Assembly (NCBI RefSeq): GCF_039871975.1
Contig: NZ_JBDPLL010000001.1
Reading direction: 5' to 3' (one strand)
From: Trichormus_B sp936914905
GTDB lineage: Bacteria; Cyanobacteriota; Cyanobacteriia; Cyanobacteriales; Nostocaceae
DNA length: 64,000 bases
In this document: piece by piece, positions 46,610 to 55,901 of the stretch
Numbering within the stretch: the first letter of the stretch is position 1
Layout: each line of letters opens with the position of its first letter
Program-made: the position numbers and the translations under genes
The notes under the pieces: model-generated
The model's input: only the letters and a program-made list of their open reading frames with translations
What the model was told of the DNA's origin: nothing
The model's database searches: none

Positions 46610-46945
46610 CAAACTATTCCTGAAAATGCTTCTTTTTGAATATCCTTGATCAAGGACAATAATTTTTTCCAAGACTTTTTGTCTTGTGTTGCCCATTATC
46701 CTAATTCTTCAAATGCTAATTTTTTCATATTCATCTAAATCAACTTAGATTAAGTTTCCTTTCTTAACATTTTCTATTGCTTTTAGTAGACCTTCTTTGT
46801 TTACTTTTGATTGAAACAGATAGGTTGTTTCATCTTCTACAATTATCCTTTCTGCTAACTCAGTTGTAGGCAATTCAATCTTGCTATTTTTACCAACGGT
46901 TGCCTTTTGTTTAATCCCAGTGAGTATAATTTCTGCTTATTTCCT
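46610..46945 (-). pseudogene. Antitoxin-YoeB toxin pair, fossil
   Basis: The minus strand reads an antitoxin-like protein (LTGIKQKATVGKNSKIELPT, TELAERIIVEDETTYLFQSK, EGLLKAIENVKKGNLI-stop-VDLDEYEKISI). Overlapping its end (46728) a second frame begins MKKLAFEELG-stop-WATQDKKSWKKLLSLIKDIQ and KEAFSG, the N-terminus of YoeB (usual form LxFxExAWEDYxYWQxQDKK). The toxin ends there, so about 50 C-terminal residues are missing. Each gene has a nonsense codon, and the toxin also lacks residues around its stop. Confidence 0.65.
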
Positions 46946-46971
46946 TATTTATCCTAATAGAAACATTATGG

Positions 46972-47646
46972 TTATCGCAGCAGAGATTTAAATACCCTAC
47001 CTACACAAGAACTTGCACAGCGGTAGGTTTTGCGAACCATATATAAAAGTGAATAAGTTACTCGTAACCCTAAAGGATACAAAATAGGCAGATATAGAGA
47101 ATAATAAGCCTTTTTTAAATTATCCCATTTTGAGCATTTTTCCTGGTGCAGAAAATCAGAAATATCAACAACTAAACCCCGACCCTCAAACATCATTACA
47201 TTCTTGCCATGAACATCATGAGGGCAAAGTCCACGAGTCTGTGCATAGTCCAAAGCACTATCAATATCTTTGATAACTTTGGGAGGAATACGCAAACCCC
47301 TCTGAAGACAGTCATAAAGGGTAACACCATATAATCTTTTTAAGACTAACAACCCTTCTTGAGCATAAAAATACTTAGAAAAAGCTGGATGGGAACCAAG
47401 ACGACGGTAAACTTCTAGTTACTCCTCAAACCCAGGACGACCACGTGCGTAAATTTTGACCACTATATGTGGGTATTCAGGATGATAAACTACTGCTGCG
47501 TAGTTTCCTGTACCTAGTAGTTCCCAAGGTGAGGGATAATAGCGCACTTCTGCTGGGTTGTGAGAATGGACACTTTCAACAATTAATTGTGGGATAAGTT
47601 CTTGTTGAATACTTGCAATCAGTGACTGAATATGGGATTGATCCAT
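46972..47646 (-). pseudogene. Protein-kinase-like gene with a single in-frame stop
   Basis: One frame of 225 codons interrupted only by a TAA after GRPGFEE (47418-47416). A kinase-like N-lobe is visible (LGTGNYAAVVYHPEYPHIVV, KIYARG with the Lys of the VAIK position), then LVLKRLYGVTLYDCLQRGL, the catalytic-loop-like PHDVHGKNVMM (HxDxxxxN type variant) and LVVDISDF at the DFG position. It resembles small bacterial Ser/Thr kinase-like or lipid-kinase-like proteins. The C-terminus is Cys/Arg-rich. A single recent nonsense change or programmed readthrough cannot be told apart from sequence alone. Confidence 0.7.
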
Positions 47647-47744
47647 AAGATATATGCAGCATCTTGAGTGGTATTACAATACTAAAATACACCACAATAA
47701 AATACACCACCCAATTACTATTATGTCCTAAGAAGAAAGAAAAA

Positions 47745-49118
47745 TTATTTTTTTCCTTGGTCATTAAGCTCGTCTAAAATTCTCAACACTTCTCTTTCAA
47801 AGAGAACTTGAGCGCGGTTAGTTTTACCACCAATATAAAGTTTTTCTCCTATTTGTAAAGCCCAAATTTGGGAATGGGAAAAATAACTCATCACCACACC
47901 CAGCATTAATAAAGCAAAGCCCATATATACAATCGGTATTCCTGGGTCATATTTAATTTGTAAACCAGTGCTACCAAGGACATCAATAATTGTGAGATTT
48001 ATACCATTCACAGGTATAGACATTCCGGTGCGAACCGTATTAATCAATTTACCTTTAGCATCATATATTAACACCATTCCTTGCAAATCTTTTGCTAATA
48101 ACGAAATACCTGCACTTAAATCAGGCTTAGTCGGTATCCAAGTTCCCCAAACTCTGCCTCTACCTTTAGTATCTAATTGTGCCATTGGTAATTGAAAAGT
48201 TGGACTTTTATTTAATTTCACCTGAACAGCAGAAATACCCCAATCTGTTTGATAAAAAACTACACCATGATAACGCAGAGGTTTATTTACATAAATCTTC
48301 TCATGGTTGATTTCTCTGCCATCATTATCCAAAATAGATAAATCTGAATAAAATTGGTCAATTCCTCCTTTTGGAGTGTAATCAATCCAAAATCTATTAA
48401 CTCTCACAGCCCAATCTTTCAGCAATTTTTGATAAGACCAAGCACCTGCATCAATAATATTTTTTACTTTGAAGGTATCACCACTAGAAATCATTTCCTG
48501 AGCCATGAAACCTGTCATTGAACCCCAAATTCCTCCCAATAAAATCATGACGATACCAATATGTACAATAATAGGTCCAATACGTCCGACTATACCTTTA
48601 CGGGCATAAAGAAGATCATCTTTATCCTGTTCTTGAAATATTTTATAACGGGTTTTTGTTAAAATTAGTCTAAGTAAATTCACAGAAATACCATCTAATT
48701 CTGTACTTAAAGCTAATTTATTAAATTTGCGCGGTTCATCGTAATATTGCCATTTTTGGGCAGCTTTTAAAGCTGGTAATTGCCTAGTAAAAGTACAAGC
48801 TATTAAACTCGTTCCAAATAGAACTAATAACGCTAAAAACCACCAAGTGTGATAAACATGATCTAAACCAAAGACTTGAATTACTTTCCAAGTTAGAAAA
48901 CCAAATAAAGCCGGATGTTCTGGATAGTTAGCTTGATAAAAAGCTGGTACTTGTCCTTGTTCAATTACCGTACCACTAATACTGAATAAAGCAATTATTA
49001 GCAACAAGATAATTGCTAATCTTAAATCTGTAAGCACAGGTAAAATTTCTCGTCGTACAAAGCGAATAGATAGGGAGAACAAATTGAAGTTTTTGGATGT
49101 TGTGTTGTCTACAGTCAT
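47745..49118 (-). CDS. ccs1: Cytochrome c biogenesis protein Ccs1 (ResB)
   Basis: A system II cytochrome c maturation protein of the thylakoid/plasma membrane that, with CcsA, delivers heme to apocytochromes on the lumenal side. 457 residues: three N-terminal helices (LAIILLLIIALFSISGTVIE, HTWWFLALLVLFGTSLIACT, GPIIVHIGIVMILLGGIWGS), a large lumenal domain, and a last helix (GIPIVYMGFALLMLGVVMSY). It follows ccdA by 3 bp, so the two form an operon. The frame is intact. Confidence 0.94.
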   Translation of the reverse strand: MTVDNTTSKNFNLFSLSIRFVRREILPVLTDLRLAIILLLIIALFSISGTVIEQGQVPAFYQANYPEHPALFGFLTWKVIQVFGLDHVYHTWWFLALLVLFGTSLIACTFTRQLPALKAAQKWQYYDEPRKFNKLALSTELDGISVNLLRLILTKTRYKIFQEQDKDDLLYARKGIVGRIGPIIVHIGIVMILLGGIWGSMTGFMAQEMISSGDTFKVKNIIDAGAWSYQKLLKDWAVRVNRFWIDYTPKGGIDQFYSDLSILDNDGREINHEKIYVNKPLRYHGVVFYQTDWGISAVQVKLNKSPTFQLPMAQLDTKGRGRVWGTWIPTKPDLSAGISLLAKDLQGMVLIYDAKGKLINTVRTGMSIPVNGINLTIIDVLGSTGLQIKYDPGIPIVYMGFALLMLGVVMSYFSHSQIWALQIGEKLYIGGKTNRAQVLFEREVLRILDELNDQGKK

Positions 49119-49121
49119 TGT

Positions 49122-49862
49122 CTAGAAACTACCAAGGGGAATACGAGAAAGTAAAGAAAATACACCAAAGCTAACCAATAATGCACCGCTAACTGGATTA
49201 ATCCAACCACACCAACGACGCAATTCTAATAGTTTTTTAATTGTGGCAGTAAACGTACCTGCTAAAATTAATGGTGCAACATATCCAGCTGTGTAGGAAA
49301 GTAGTAAAACTGCACCTAAAATCAAATCTTGGGTATTAGCAACCCAACCTAATAAACTGGCTAAAACTGGTGTACTACAAGGGGAAGCAACTAAACCAAA
49401 AGTTAACCCTATAGAGTATGAACGAACTCCGGGAGGTAAATGTTGAGAAATCCAATTTGTTTCCTTGAAAGATGGAAATTGTATAGGTAGGGCTTCTAAT
49501 AAATTTAAGCCCATAATAATAGCAATAATACTAACAATAGTTGGTAAACCAATTCCCACTTGACCGTATACTTTTCCCACTAAACCTGCTACAATTCCTA
49601 AACCTGCCAATGTTGTGGCTAATCCTAAGGCAAACCAAGTTGATTGTGCAGCCGCTTGAAGTCGGCTTTTTGCTTCATAACTACCAATATAACCAATAGT
49701 AATAGGCAGCATAGACAGCATACATGGCGTAAGACTAGTGAGCAAGCCGGCTGCAAAAATAATGGCAATACTTACGATACTGAGATGGGTGAGTTGGTTA
49801 GCAACAAGGGTGTTTGCGAATTGTTCGAGTTGATAAATTTGGGTTTGCAGATTCTCCAGCAT
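49122..49862 (-). CDS. ccdA: Thiol-reductant carrier CcdA
   Basis: A six-helix DsbD-like membrane protein passing electrons to the lumenal side to keep apocytochrome haem-binding Cys reduced. The two redox Cys are at 47 (TSLTPCMLSMLP) and 162 (VASPCSTPVLAS), each after Pro. 246 residues. First gene of the ccdA-ccs1 operon. The frame is intact. Confidence 0.95.
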   Translation of the reverse strand: MLENLQTQIYQLEQFANTLVANQLTHLSIVSIAIIFAAGLLTSLTPCMLSMLPITIGYIGSYEAKSRLQAAAQSTWFALGLATTLAGLGIVAGLVGKVYGQVGIGLPTIVSIIAIIMGLNLLEALPIQFPSFKETNWISQHLPPGVRSYSIGLTFGLVASPCSTPVLASLLGWVANTQDLILGAVLLLSYTAGYVAPLILAGTFTATIKKLLELRRWCGWINPVSGALLVSFGVFSLLSRIPLGSF

Positions 49863-50045
49863 AGGTATGATTGAATAGCAAAAGTAGACTCTGTTTACAT
49901 TTTAGCCTAGTTTGACTATTTGAGCAGAAATAAAACTGTAGTTAAAACCCCTTAAATCCTATTTATGCTTCGATCTTTTGTTTAATTTGAGTTATACTCA
50001 TCTGGAATCCAAATTGATTAATTTGGCGTTTAGTTTTCATTTAGC
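49863..50045. other. Spacer upstream of ccdA
   Basis: AT-rich; presumably holds the ccdA promoter. No hairpin or gene seen. Confidence 0.35.
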
Positions 50046-50640
50046 TTAATAATATTTCTACGAAAACCAAGCTACCACTAATATTAGGAATTTCACCCAA
50101 TATTATATAATATCCTAAAATATTGATTAGCGGTGTCACTGAACTAACTAAGGCAGTTGTGGATACAGAGTAAGTTGTGAAGCCTCTCACCCAGAGTAGT
50201 TGACCTAAAACTACAATTACAGCACTATATATAGCAATCCGGAATCATTGATGAGAAAATACTTAATTGACTAAAGATAACATAAATACCAAATAAGTTT
50301 GTGTTTTGTGGCTGAAGTGGTATATTAAGGGTAATTTATAGCTTTAGATTCTAGTTTTATAAGTTACAAATGCAGTAACAGTATTTACTCGTCATTCATT
50401 TAAGATTACTACACTATAGTGAGATCAAAGCAATCTTTTAAAGAAATTTGCCTGAGAGTTACTTTGTCCCAATGCTGCCAATAAATGATAAATAAACCTA
50501 TTAAGTTACAGAGGTTTCCTACAAATAGAACATTAAACGAAGGAATTGGATTGTTATCGCTTATTAAATGTTGAGATCCTATTTCTGTTAAATTACAAGT
50601 TTCTATACTAGAAACTCGAAAAATAAAAGTAGCTAAGCAC
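50046..50640 (-). pseudogene. EamA/DMT-family transporter, decayed
   Basis: The minus-strand C-terminal part (50046-50233) is legible without stops: AIYSAVIVVLGQLLWVRGFT, TYSVSTTALVSSVTPLINIL, GYYIILGEIPNISGSLVFVE, ILLS-stop. This is the last two helices of an EamA domain. Further upstream, NLTEIGSQHLISDNNPIPSF and NVLFVGNLCNLIGLFIIYWQ can be read as an N-terminal part. About half of the expected ~300 residues is missing or unreadable. Confidence 0.6.
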
Positions 50641-50737
50641 AGACATAATTTTCTGGTAACTTTATCAATTAAATTAGTAAATTAGTCTATTCTTTTAGTC
50701 TATTGAGGATAAATTTTATCTTAGATACAGCCTAAAA

Positions 50738-51540
50738 TTTACAAAGGAGTCTGTGTCTGGCTTTCGATAGTGTTAAGATTAGGACAGAGCCAAGGAAAGA
50801 GTCAGGGTTGGGAATAGTAACTGATAGGAAATATCCATGAAGATGTTGATGACTAATTCATAACTCACCTTATATTCATAACATTTATGACATGGGCAAA
50901 ACTAATAAACCAATTCCTAATGTAACCAAACCACAAATAGTAAGAATCACTTATTCGTAAATTCGGGAATTCAGGGGAAATCTTTGTTGAGCTACCCTGA
51001 ATATTTTTACAAGTCTGATGACGTGTTAAACAAAAATATCCTTGCAGGAGAACTCTTTGTTTCGTGCCTTTTGTTCTGAGTTCGGATCCCATAATCGGTA
51101 TCATGTTTTTTTACCTGTTCAAGGAGACTAGCAGGCAAAACATCTCCTAATATCTCTAGTCAGTAATTAAATGTGTCCTTTGCTTCCATTTTGGAGATAC
51201 CGAAATGCAAACCTAAAACCTCAAATGTTGGCATTTTCCTCAAAGAGAACAAGCATAGACATACCTGTTCTTTTATCTCTAGTTTTGGTTTCCCCCCTCC
51301 TCCTTTCTGATTTATACGTATGTTTTTACTTTCTATCTCACCTTGAAGTTTTTTATGCTGCATTTAAGCTTGGGCTAACAAGTCTTGAAACTGATGGTTA
51401 GTTATTCCCAGTATTTTTTTCTACGATGTAGATATTCAAGAATATAATTAAGTAGATTTTTCCTTTTGGTAGACGGTCAGAATTCCCTTCTACTATTTTT
51501 TTGACACCAAGTTAATTTTCCTGACAGGTCTTTTGTTAAG
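50738..51540 (-). mobile_element. IS5-like element remnant, longer copy
   Basis: Same ends as 23950-24440, but retaining a transposase N-terminal region on the minus strand: KPKLEIKEQVCLCLFSLRKM, PTFEVLGLHFGISKMEAKDT, FNYWLEILGDVLPASLLEQV with a frameshift after FNY. This pattern matches the helix-turn-helix N-terminus of DDE transposases of the HTH_Tnp_4 type. The catalytic domain is reduced to stop-ridden remains. Dead. Confidence 0.6.
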
Positions 51541-51908
51541 ACTTCTGAATCAAAGAAATAAGCATTATGTGATTGTTTACTAACTTGCTTTAAAAAAGAG
51601 ACTTGTATTTTGTGAGAATTTAGTTTAGTAGCATCATCCATGAATATAGGCACTTAGAGCATAACCAATCCTGATCCGAATCTGAAGGGCGGACGAAATC
51701 AGCTACAAGATATGGTCTATAAGCCTCATAGCTCTTAGACCTTGTTGATAATACTTAAACCTATTGCGATCTAATCTTATTAATCCCCTAAGCAAATCCA
51801 TACAAATATCCTTGAAATGTGTAAGTTTAGATAATTAACTTAATCAGTTTCCAACCCTTGCTCCAAAACACCCTAGAAATGTCATCATAGTAGAGATAAA
51901 AACATAAT
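51541..51908. other. Spacer upstream of recR
   Basis: No gene found. AT-rich; presumably contains the recR promoter. Confidence 0.35.
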
Positions 51909-51913
51909 AGGAG
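51909..51913 (+). promoter_or_regulatory. Shine-Dalgarno that places the recR start at ACG
   Basis: AGGAG sits 8 bases upstream of ACG and 35 bases upstream of the TTG at 51949. It argues that translation begins at the ACG, or did before a T-to-C change. Confidence 0.6.
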
Positions 51914-51921
51914 ACAAGACC

Positions 51922-52518
51922 ACGGTTTACGCACGCCCTTTAGCCCGGTTGATTAAACAACTGCAACGCCTCCCCGGAGTAGGACCCAAATCCGCCCAGC
52001 GTCTAGCTTTGCATCTTATAAAGCGCCCAGAGGCAGAAGTTGAAGCTTTGGCACACGCACTAATGGATGCGAAAAAACAGGTAGGCTTGTGTCAAGTTTG
52101 CTATCACCTCTCATCTGAACCTGTATGTGATATCTGCCGCAATCCTAACCGGGATAATACAACTATCTGTGTGGTTGCAGATTCCCGTGATGTGATTGCA
52201 TTGGAAAAAACCCGCGAGTATAAAGGTAAATATCATGTCTTAGGTGGGGTGATTTCTCCCATGGATGGTATTGGACCTGAACAGTTGACGGCTCAAGTTT
52301 TGGTGCGGAGAGTCAGTCAACAACAGCCAAAAGAAGTAATTATGGCTATTAGTCCTAGTGTAGAAGGGGAAACCACTACTTTATATATAGGTCAGTTACT
52401 CAAACCTTTTACTAAAGTTACGCGGATTGCTTTTGGTTTACCTGTGGGTGGTGATTTAGAGTATGCTGATGAGGTGACACTGGCTAGAGCTTTGGAAGGA
52501 CGACGGGAATTAGATTAA
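51922..52518 (+). CDS. recR: Recombination protein RecR, apparent ACG start
   Basis: RecR works with RecO/RecF to load RecA at gaps. The frame extends upstream of the first usual-type start (TTG, 51949) as TVYARPLARLIKQLQRLPGV, matching RecR N-termini. The Met position is ACG at 51922, with a perfect Shine-Dalgarno (AGGAG, 51909-51913) 8 bases away. Then come the HhH GVGPKSAQRLALHL, the zinc motif CQVCYHLSSEPVCDICRNPN (four Cys) and the Toprim region CVVADSRDVIALEKT. About 198 residues. Confidence 0.9.
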   Translation, partial: TVYARPLARLIKQLQRLPGVGPKSAQRLALHLIKRPEAEVEALAHALMDAKKQVGLCQVCYHLSSEPVCDICRNPNRDNTTICVVADSRDVIALEKTREYKGKYHVLGGVISPMDGIGPEQLTAQVLVRRVSQQQPKEVIMAISPSVEGETTTLYIGQLLKPFTKVTRIAFGLPVGGDLEYADEVTLARALEGRRELD

Positions 52519-52629
52519 TTTGTAATTCGTAATTCCTAATTCGTAATTATGGAGAAAGGCACAAAAAACCGAAGTGTGTAACTAACAGTAAAATTATCTA
52601 AGAGCGTGTTTGAAAACTTTTTCGCGTGG

Positions 52630-52673
52630 TATACCACCTAGACCCCCCTTAGAAAGGGGGCCTAGGCGGTATA
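52630..52673. repeat. Large palindromic repeat
   Basis: Arms TATACCACCTAGACCCCCC and GGGGGCCTAGGCGGTATA pair nearly perfectly around TTAGAAA. No gene overlaps. Probably a REP-like element or transcript end for recR. Confidence 0.55.
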
Positions 52674-52776
52674 TCGAGATTCTTGATACATAAGCAAGCA
52701 CTTTTCAAATATCCTCTAAGAGATTGTTTGAAAAGTATTATATGAACCCAGTAATTCCCCTTAACCTAACCTCCCT

Positions 52777-52808
52777 ACCGCCAGTCCCTTCTAGGGACTG
52801 GCGGTTTT
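52777..52808 (+). terminator. Strong intrinsic-type terminator
   Basis: Stem ACCGCCAGTCCC / GGGACTGGCGGT with a 6-base loop, followed by TTTT. Located between recR and ureE; ends plus-strand transcription. Confidence 0.75.
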
Positions 52809-52896
52809 TGGATAAACTTTATAACTTTCCAAACATCCTCCAAAACCTTCTACCTTTTGCTTTCTCATAACGACAATTTTTAACGCTAACCTATTT

Positions 52897-53337
52897 ATGC
52901 TGACGTTGACGCAACGTTAACTATTTAATGTTGATATTGCGGTTAATTTGACCCTGGAACTTACTGCAGAAGAAGGCACCCGCAGCCGTCACCGATTTAC
53001 TTTACCTGATGGTACGGTGGTATTTTTGCGTTTACCAAGAGGTACAGTTTTGGATGATGGTGATATTCTGACAGATGAAAGCCAGTGTAATTTCATGAAG
53101 ATTTTTGCAAAACCTGAATCAGTTTTAACTGTGGTTGCAGACACAGCTTTGTTATTAAGGGCTGCTTATCATTTGGTAAATCGTCATGTACCTGTAGAAA
53201 TTACACAGAATTATTTACGCTTGTCTCCTGACCCGATTTTACCAACATCGTTCGTAAAATTAGGCTTGGAAATTAAGGAGGGAGTTGTACCTTTTCAACC
53301 AGAATTAGGAGCTTATGGAACTCATCAAGCTCACTAA
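52897..53337 (+). pseudogene. ureE: ureE, urease nickel metallochaperone, nonsense codon 8
   Basis: From the ATG at 52897 the frame is MLTLTQR-stop-LFNVDIAVNLTLELTAEEG and then runs open for 129 codons (RSRHRFTLPDGTVVFLRLPR, GTVLDDGDILTDESQCNFMK, AYHLVNRHVPVEITQNYLRL, ELGAYGTHQAH). The single TAA (52918-52920) replaces a Leu-type codon. Rescue by reinitiation at the TTG at 52948 would drop the first 17 residues. UreE delivers Ni to urease. Overlaps ureF by 23 bp, the usual ureEFG order. Confidence 0.85.
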
Positions 53338-53892
53338 TCTTCATTTTGTATCTATTTTGCAATTGGCTAGTCTAGCTTTACCTCTGGGGGCTTGTAGCTA
53401 TTCGGAAGGTTTAGAAATGTTGGTGGAAAATGGCACTATTATAGTAACAATCTAGAAGAAATCTAGAAGATTGGTTAGAAGCCAAGTTGAAGTATGGGTC
53501 TATTCCCATAGATGCAGCGGTGATAATGAGGGGATTACAGGCTGCAAATTTGGGAGATTGGGAAGATTTAAAACGCTGGAATTTGTGGTTCATCTGCGGT
53601 TAGGGATACGGAAGAGTTACGGCGTTCCAGTTGGCAAGTGGGGCGATCTCTCATACAATTATTGGGTAAACTCGCACCGTCAACTATTCCCTTAGCTACT
53701 GCGGTGCGTTATCTTTGCAATTATGTGATCGCTTTTGGCATTGCTTGATCTTAGTGGCAAATTAACCACCAAGCTGCATTCTTACCATATCTGCATGGTT
53801 GGGTAAATAATTTAATTACTGGGGGAATCAAACTTACTCCCCTCGGCCAAACTGCTGGACAAGTATTGTTATTAGAATTACAAACATTATTA

Positions 53893-54825
53893 AGGAAAGT
53901 GGATTAAATTAAGAGTGCCAATAAGATCTATACACCAGAAGGGTAGATGGAGAACTGGTAGATGATGGGCCCTGACCCTGGTGAAATTGAAGTTAAAATG
54001 CAATTATACTATAAGTCGTTGTCACAGAAGGATCACCGTATATGGGCGGCGATTGAAGCCCTAAAAGTAGGGTAGGGCAGCCAGGCATAGATCCGCGGCT
54101 TGCTGTTATGCCATCAGGAAACGTGAAAGTTGGGCTTGGGGGAACTTGAGGAAGAAAAGGTGGTTGACCAGGAGGGGATTCGCCAACCCGGAGGTGGAGG
54201 GAAATCAGCCTTTGAGACGATTGCCTCCTGAGAAGAGGGGTTTTTTGGAGTGTTGGACCGGCACACAGCGGGTTCACCGATGAATGAANNNNNNNNNNNN
54301 NNNNNNNNNNNNNNNNNNNNNNNNNNNNNNNNNNNNNNNNNNNNNNNNNNNNNNNNNNNNNNNNNNNNNNNNNNNNNNNNNNNNNNNNGAACACCTATGG
54401 CAAGGTACCTTTTTATGGAGCAAACTCGATTCTGCTCTGATGTGATGGGGGCCCTAGCAATAGCTCTCCCTATTACATCTTCACACAGGACTTACAGGCC
54501 TTAGTTAATGAACTGGCCATGAAAATTCCCATCCCTCATTATCCCCCCTACACCTCTAAGTATAATCCCATTGGGCATAGTTTCTTTCCTCATATTTCTC
54601 CCCTATGTCAGGGGCTAATTTTTGAGAGTGTGCAGACTGTAAAAGACCTCATGGCAACGGCAACCACCCGAACTGGACTCAAACTCTTGACTACTATTCT
54701 CTATAACACCTATCAAACCGGCCGAAAAGTGGCTGTTGACTTCAAATCAAATCTGAATATTGTTTTTGATCAATTCTTACCCCAATGGAATTACACCCCT
54801 AAACCAGTATTGAATCCACTATCCT
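53893..54825 (+). mobile_element. ISAzo13-family insertion sequence, copy 3, inside ureF (contains a gap)
   Basis: Inverted ends AGGAAAGTGGATT (53893) and AATCCACTATCCT (54813-54825). Transposase pieces on the plus strand: AIDPRLAVMPSGNVKVGLGE, EEEKVVDQEGIRQPGGGGKS, VLDRHTAGSPMNE, the gap, then PYYIFTQDLQALVNELAMKI, YPPYTSKYNPIGHSFFPHIS, LCQGLIFESVQTVKDLM and QFLPQWNYTPKP. The C-terminal 100 residues are open in this copy, unlike the copies at 12771 and 35003. N-terminal stops exist. It splits ureF. Confidence 0.87.
54289..54388. other. Assembly gap (100 N) inside ISAzo13 copy 3
   Basis: Placeholder gap inside the transposase; the central part of the element is missing from the assembly. Confidence 0.99.
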
Positions 54826-55012
54826 AAGTGATACCATGTTGGAAATTCTCGCTTTGGAGGATGATGACCTCGCTTGTTGCAGTTGGGGATTATCGTTAGC
54901 AAGTATGCAGCATGAAACCCAATATACAAGGTTATTTAGGAGTTAAAGAATAGGTGACAGGGAATATGTGATAATTTTACCAATTACCAATTACCAATCA
55001 CTAATTACCAAA

Positions 55013-55600
55013 TTGAATACTTTTCGAGTTCGGGTAGGTGGCCCTGTAGGTTCAGGAAAAACGGCTTTAGTGGATGCTTTGTGTAAACCACTGCGCGAGA
55101 AATATAACTTGGCAGTGGTGACAAATAACATATATCCTCAAGAGGATACCCCGTTTCTGCTACGTTCTCAGGCTTTGGAGAGCCATCCCATTTTGGGAGT
55201 TGAAACAGGAGGCTGTCCCCACATAGCTATCCATGAAGATGCTTCCATGAATTTAGATGCAATTGAACCACTGGAAGAAAAATTTACAGATTTAGATTTA
55301 GTCTTCTTAGCTTTTTAGAAAGTGGTGGTGATAACTGAGCTGCTACCTTTAGTCCCGAATTAGTAGATTTAACAATATTATGTAATTGACGTTGCTGCTG
55401 GTCATAAACTTCCCCGCAAGGGTGGACCAGGTATAACTAAATCTCATTTATTAGTCATTAATAAAACTGACCTTGTACCCTATGTTGGTGCTGATTCAAG
55501 CGTGATGGAACGAGACGCAAAAAAATGCGTGGTGATAAACCCTTTATTTTTCCCAACTTAAAAACCTAAGACGGTTTAAAAGATGTAATTCAATTTTAAA
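55013..55600 (+). pseudogene. ureG: ureG, urease GTPase, frameshifted
   Basis: From a TTG at 55013: NTFRVRVGGPVGSGKTALVD (P-loop GPVGSGKT), LAVVTNNIYPQEDTPFLLRS, LGVETGGCPHIAIHEDASMN, LEEKFTDLDLVFLAF-stop. A frameshift follows (ESGGDN, TFSPELVDLTI), then YVIDVAAGHKLPRKGGPGIT, KSHLLVINKTDLVPYVGADS with further stops. UreG couples GTP hydrolysis to Ni insertion. TTG probably replaces an original ATG. Even before the frameshift several conserved residues are changed. Confidence 0.85.
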
Positions 55601-55691
55601 TTACACAAAGTAGCTAAATTTCAAAAGAATTAAAACTTCTTAAATTAAAAAATATATTTGCTACATCACCTACCTAGAGTTTAAGCTGGAC

Positions 55692-55817
55692 AGGACTTAC
55701 GTAACTGGCATATTAATAGGGTACATGGGACCTATCCATATATTATTGAATATCAACAGACTTTTGAAGTCTGAAGCACCCTACAAGAGACTTGATTGTG
55801 ACACTTACGTAAGTCCT
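55692..55817. repeat. Small MITE-like element with AGGACTTACGTAA ends
   Basis: 126 bp bounded by 13-bp perfect inverted repeats AGGACTTACGTAA ... TTACGTAAGTCCT. An internal palindrome (CAGACTTTTGAAGTCTG) is also present. No open frame. Such ends occur on cyanobacterial DDE transposons, so this may be a non-autonomous derivative. Confidence 0.65.
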
Positions 55818-55901
55818 ACTAGACAAGAAAAAGTTGAATATAGCAACGGAAAATGAGCTTAGGAACTCAAGTGATAATGAAACTCCTTCTAAAAAATGCT
55901 T

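Larger units (their letters stand above)
53315..54946 (+). pseudogene. ureF: ureF, urease accessory protein, split by ISAzo13
   Basis: The 5' part (53315-53892) reads LQLASLALPLGACSYSEGLE, MLVENGTII, then frame changes, LEDWLEAKLKYGSIPIDAAV, GLQAANLGDWEDLKRWNLWF, SLIQLLGKLAPSTIPLATAV. The 3' part resumes after the IS as LEILALEDDDLACCSWGLSL, ASMQHETQYTRLFRS-stop (to 54946). Besides the insertion there are several frameshifts, so the gene was dead or dying before or soon after the IS arrived. UreF acts as a GTPase-activating partner of UreG in urease maturation. Confidence 0.88.

Noticed and set aside
51160..51401. Plus-strand 76-codon hydrophobic frame (51171-51401)
   Set aside because: Antisense to the legible transposase N-terminus of the IS5-like remnant; hydrophobicity is a by-product of antisense composition.
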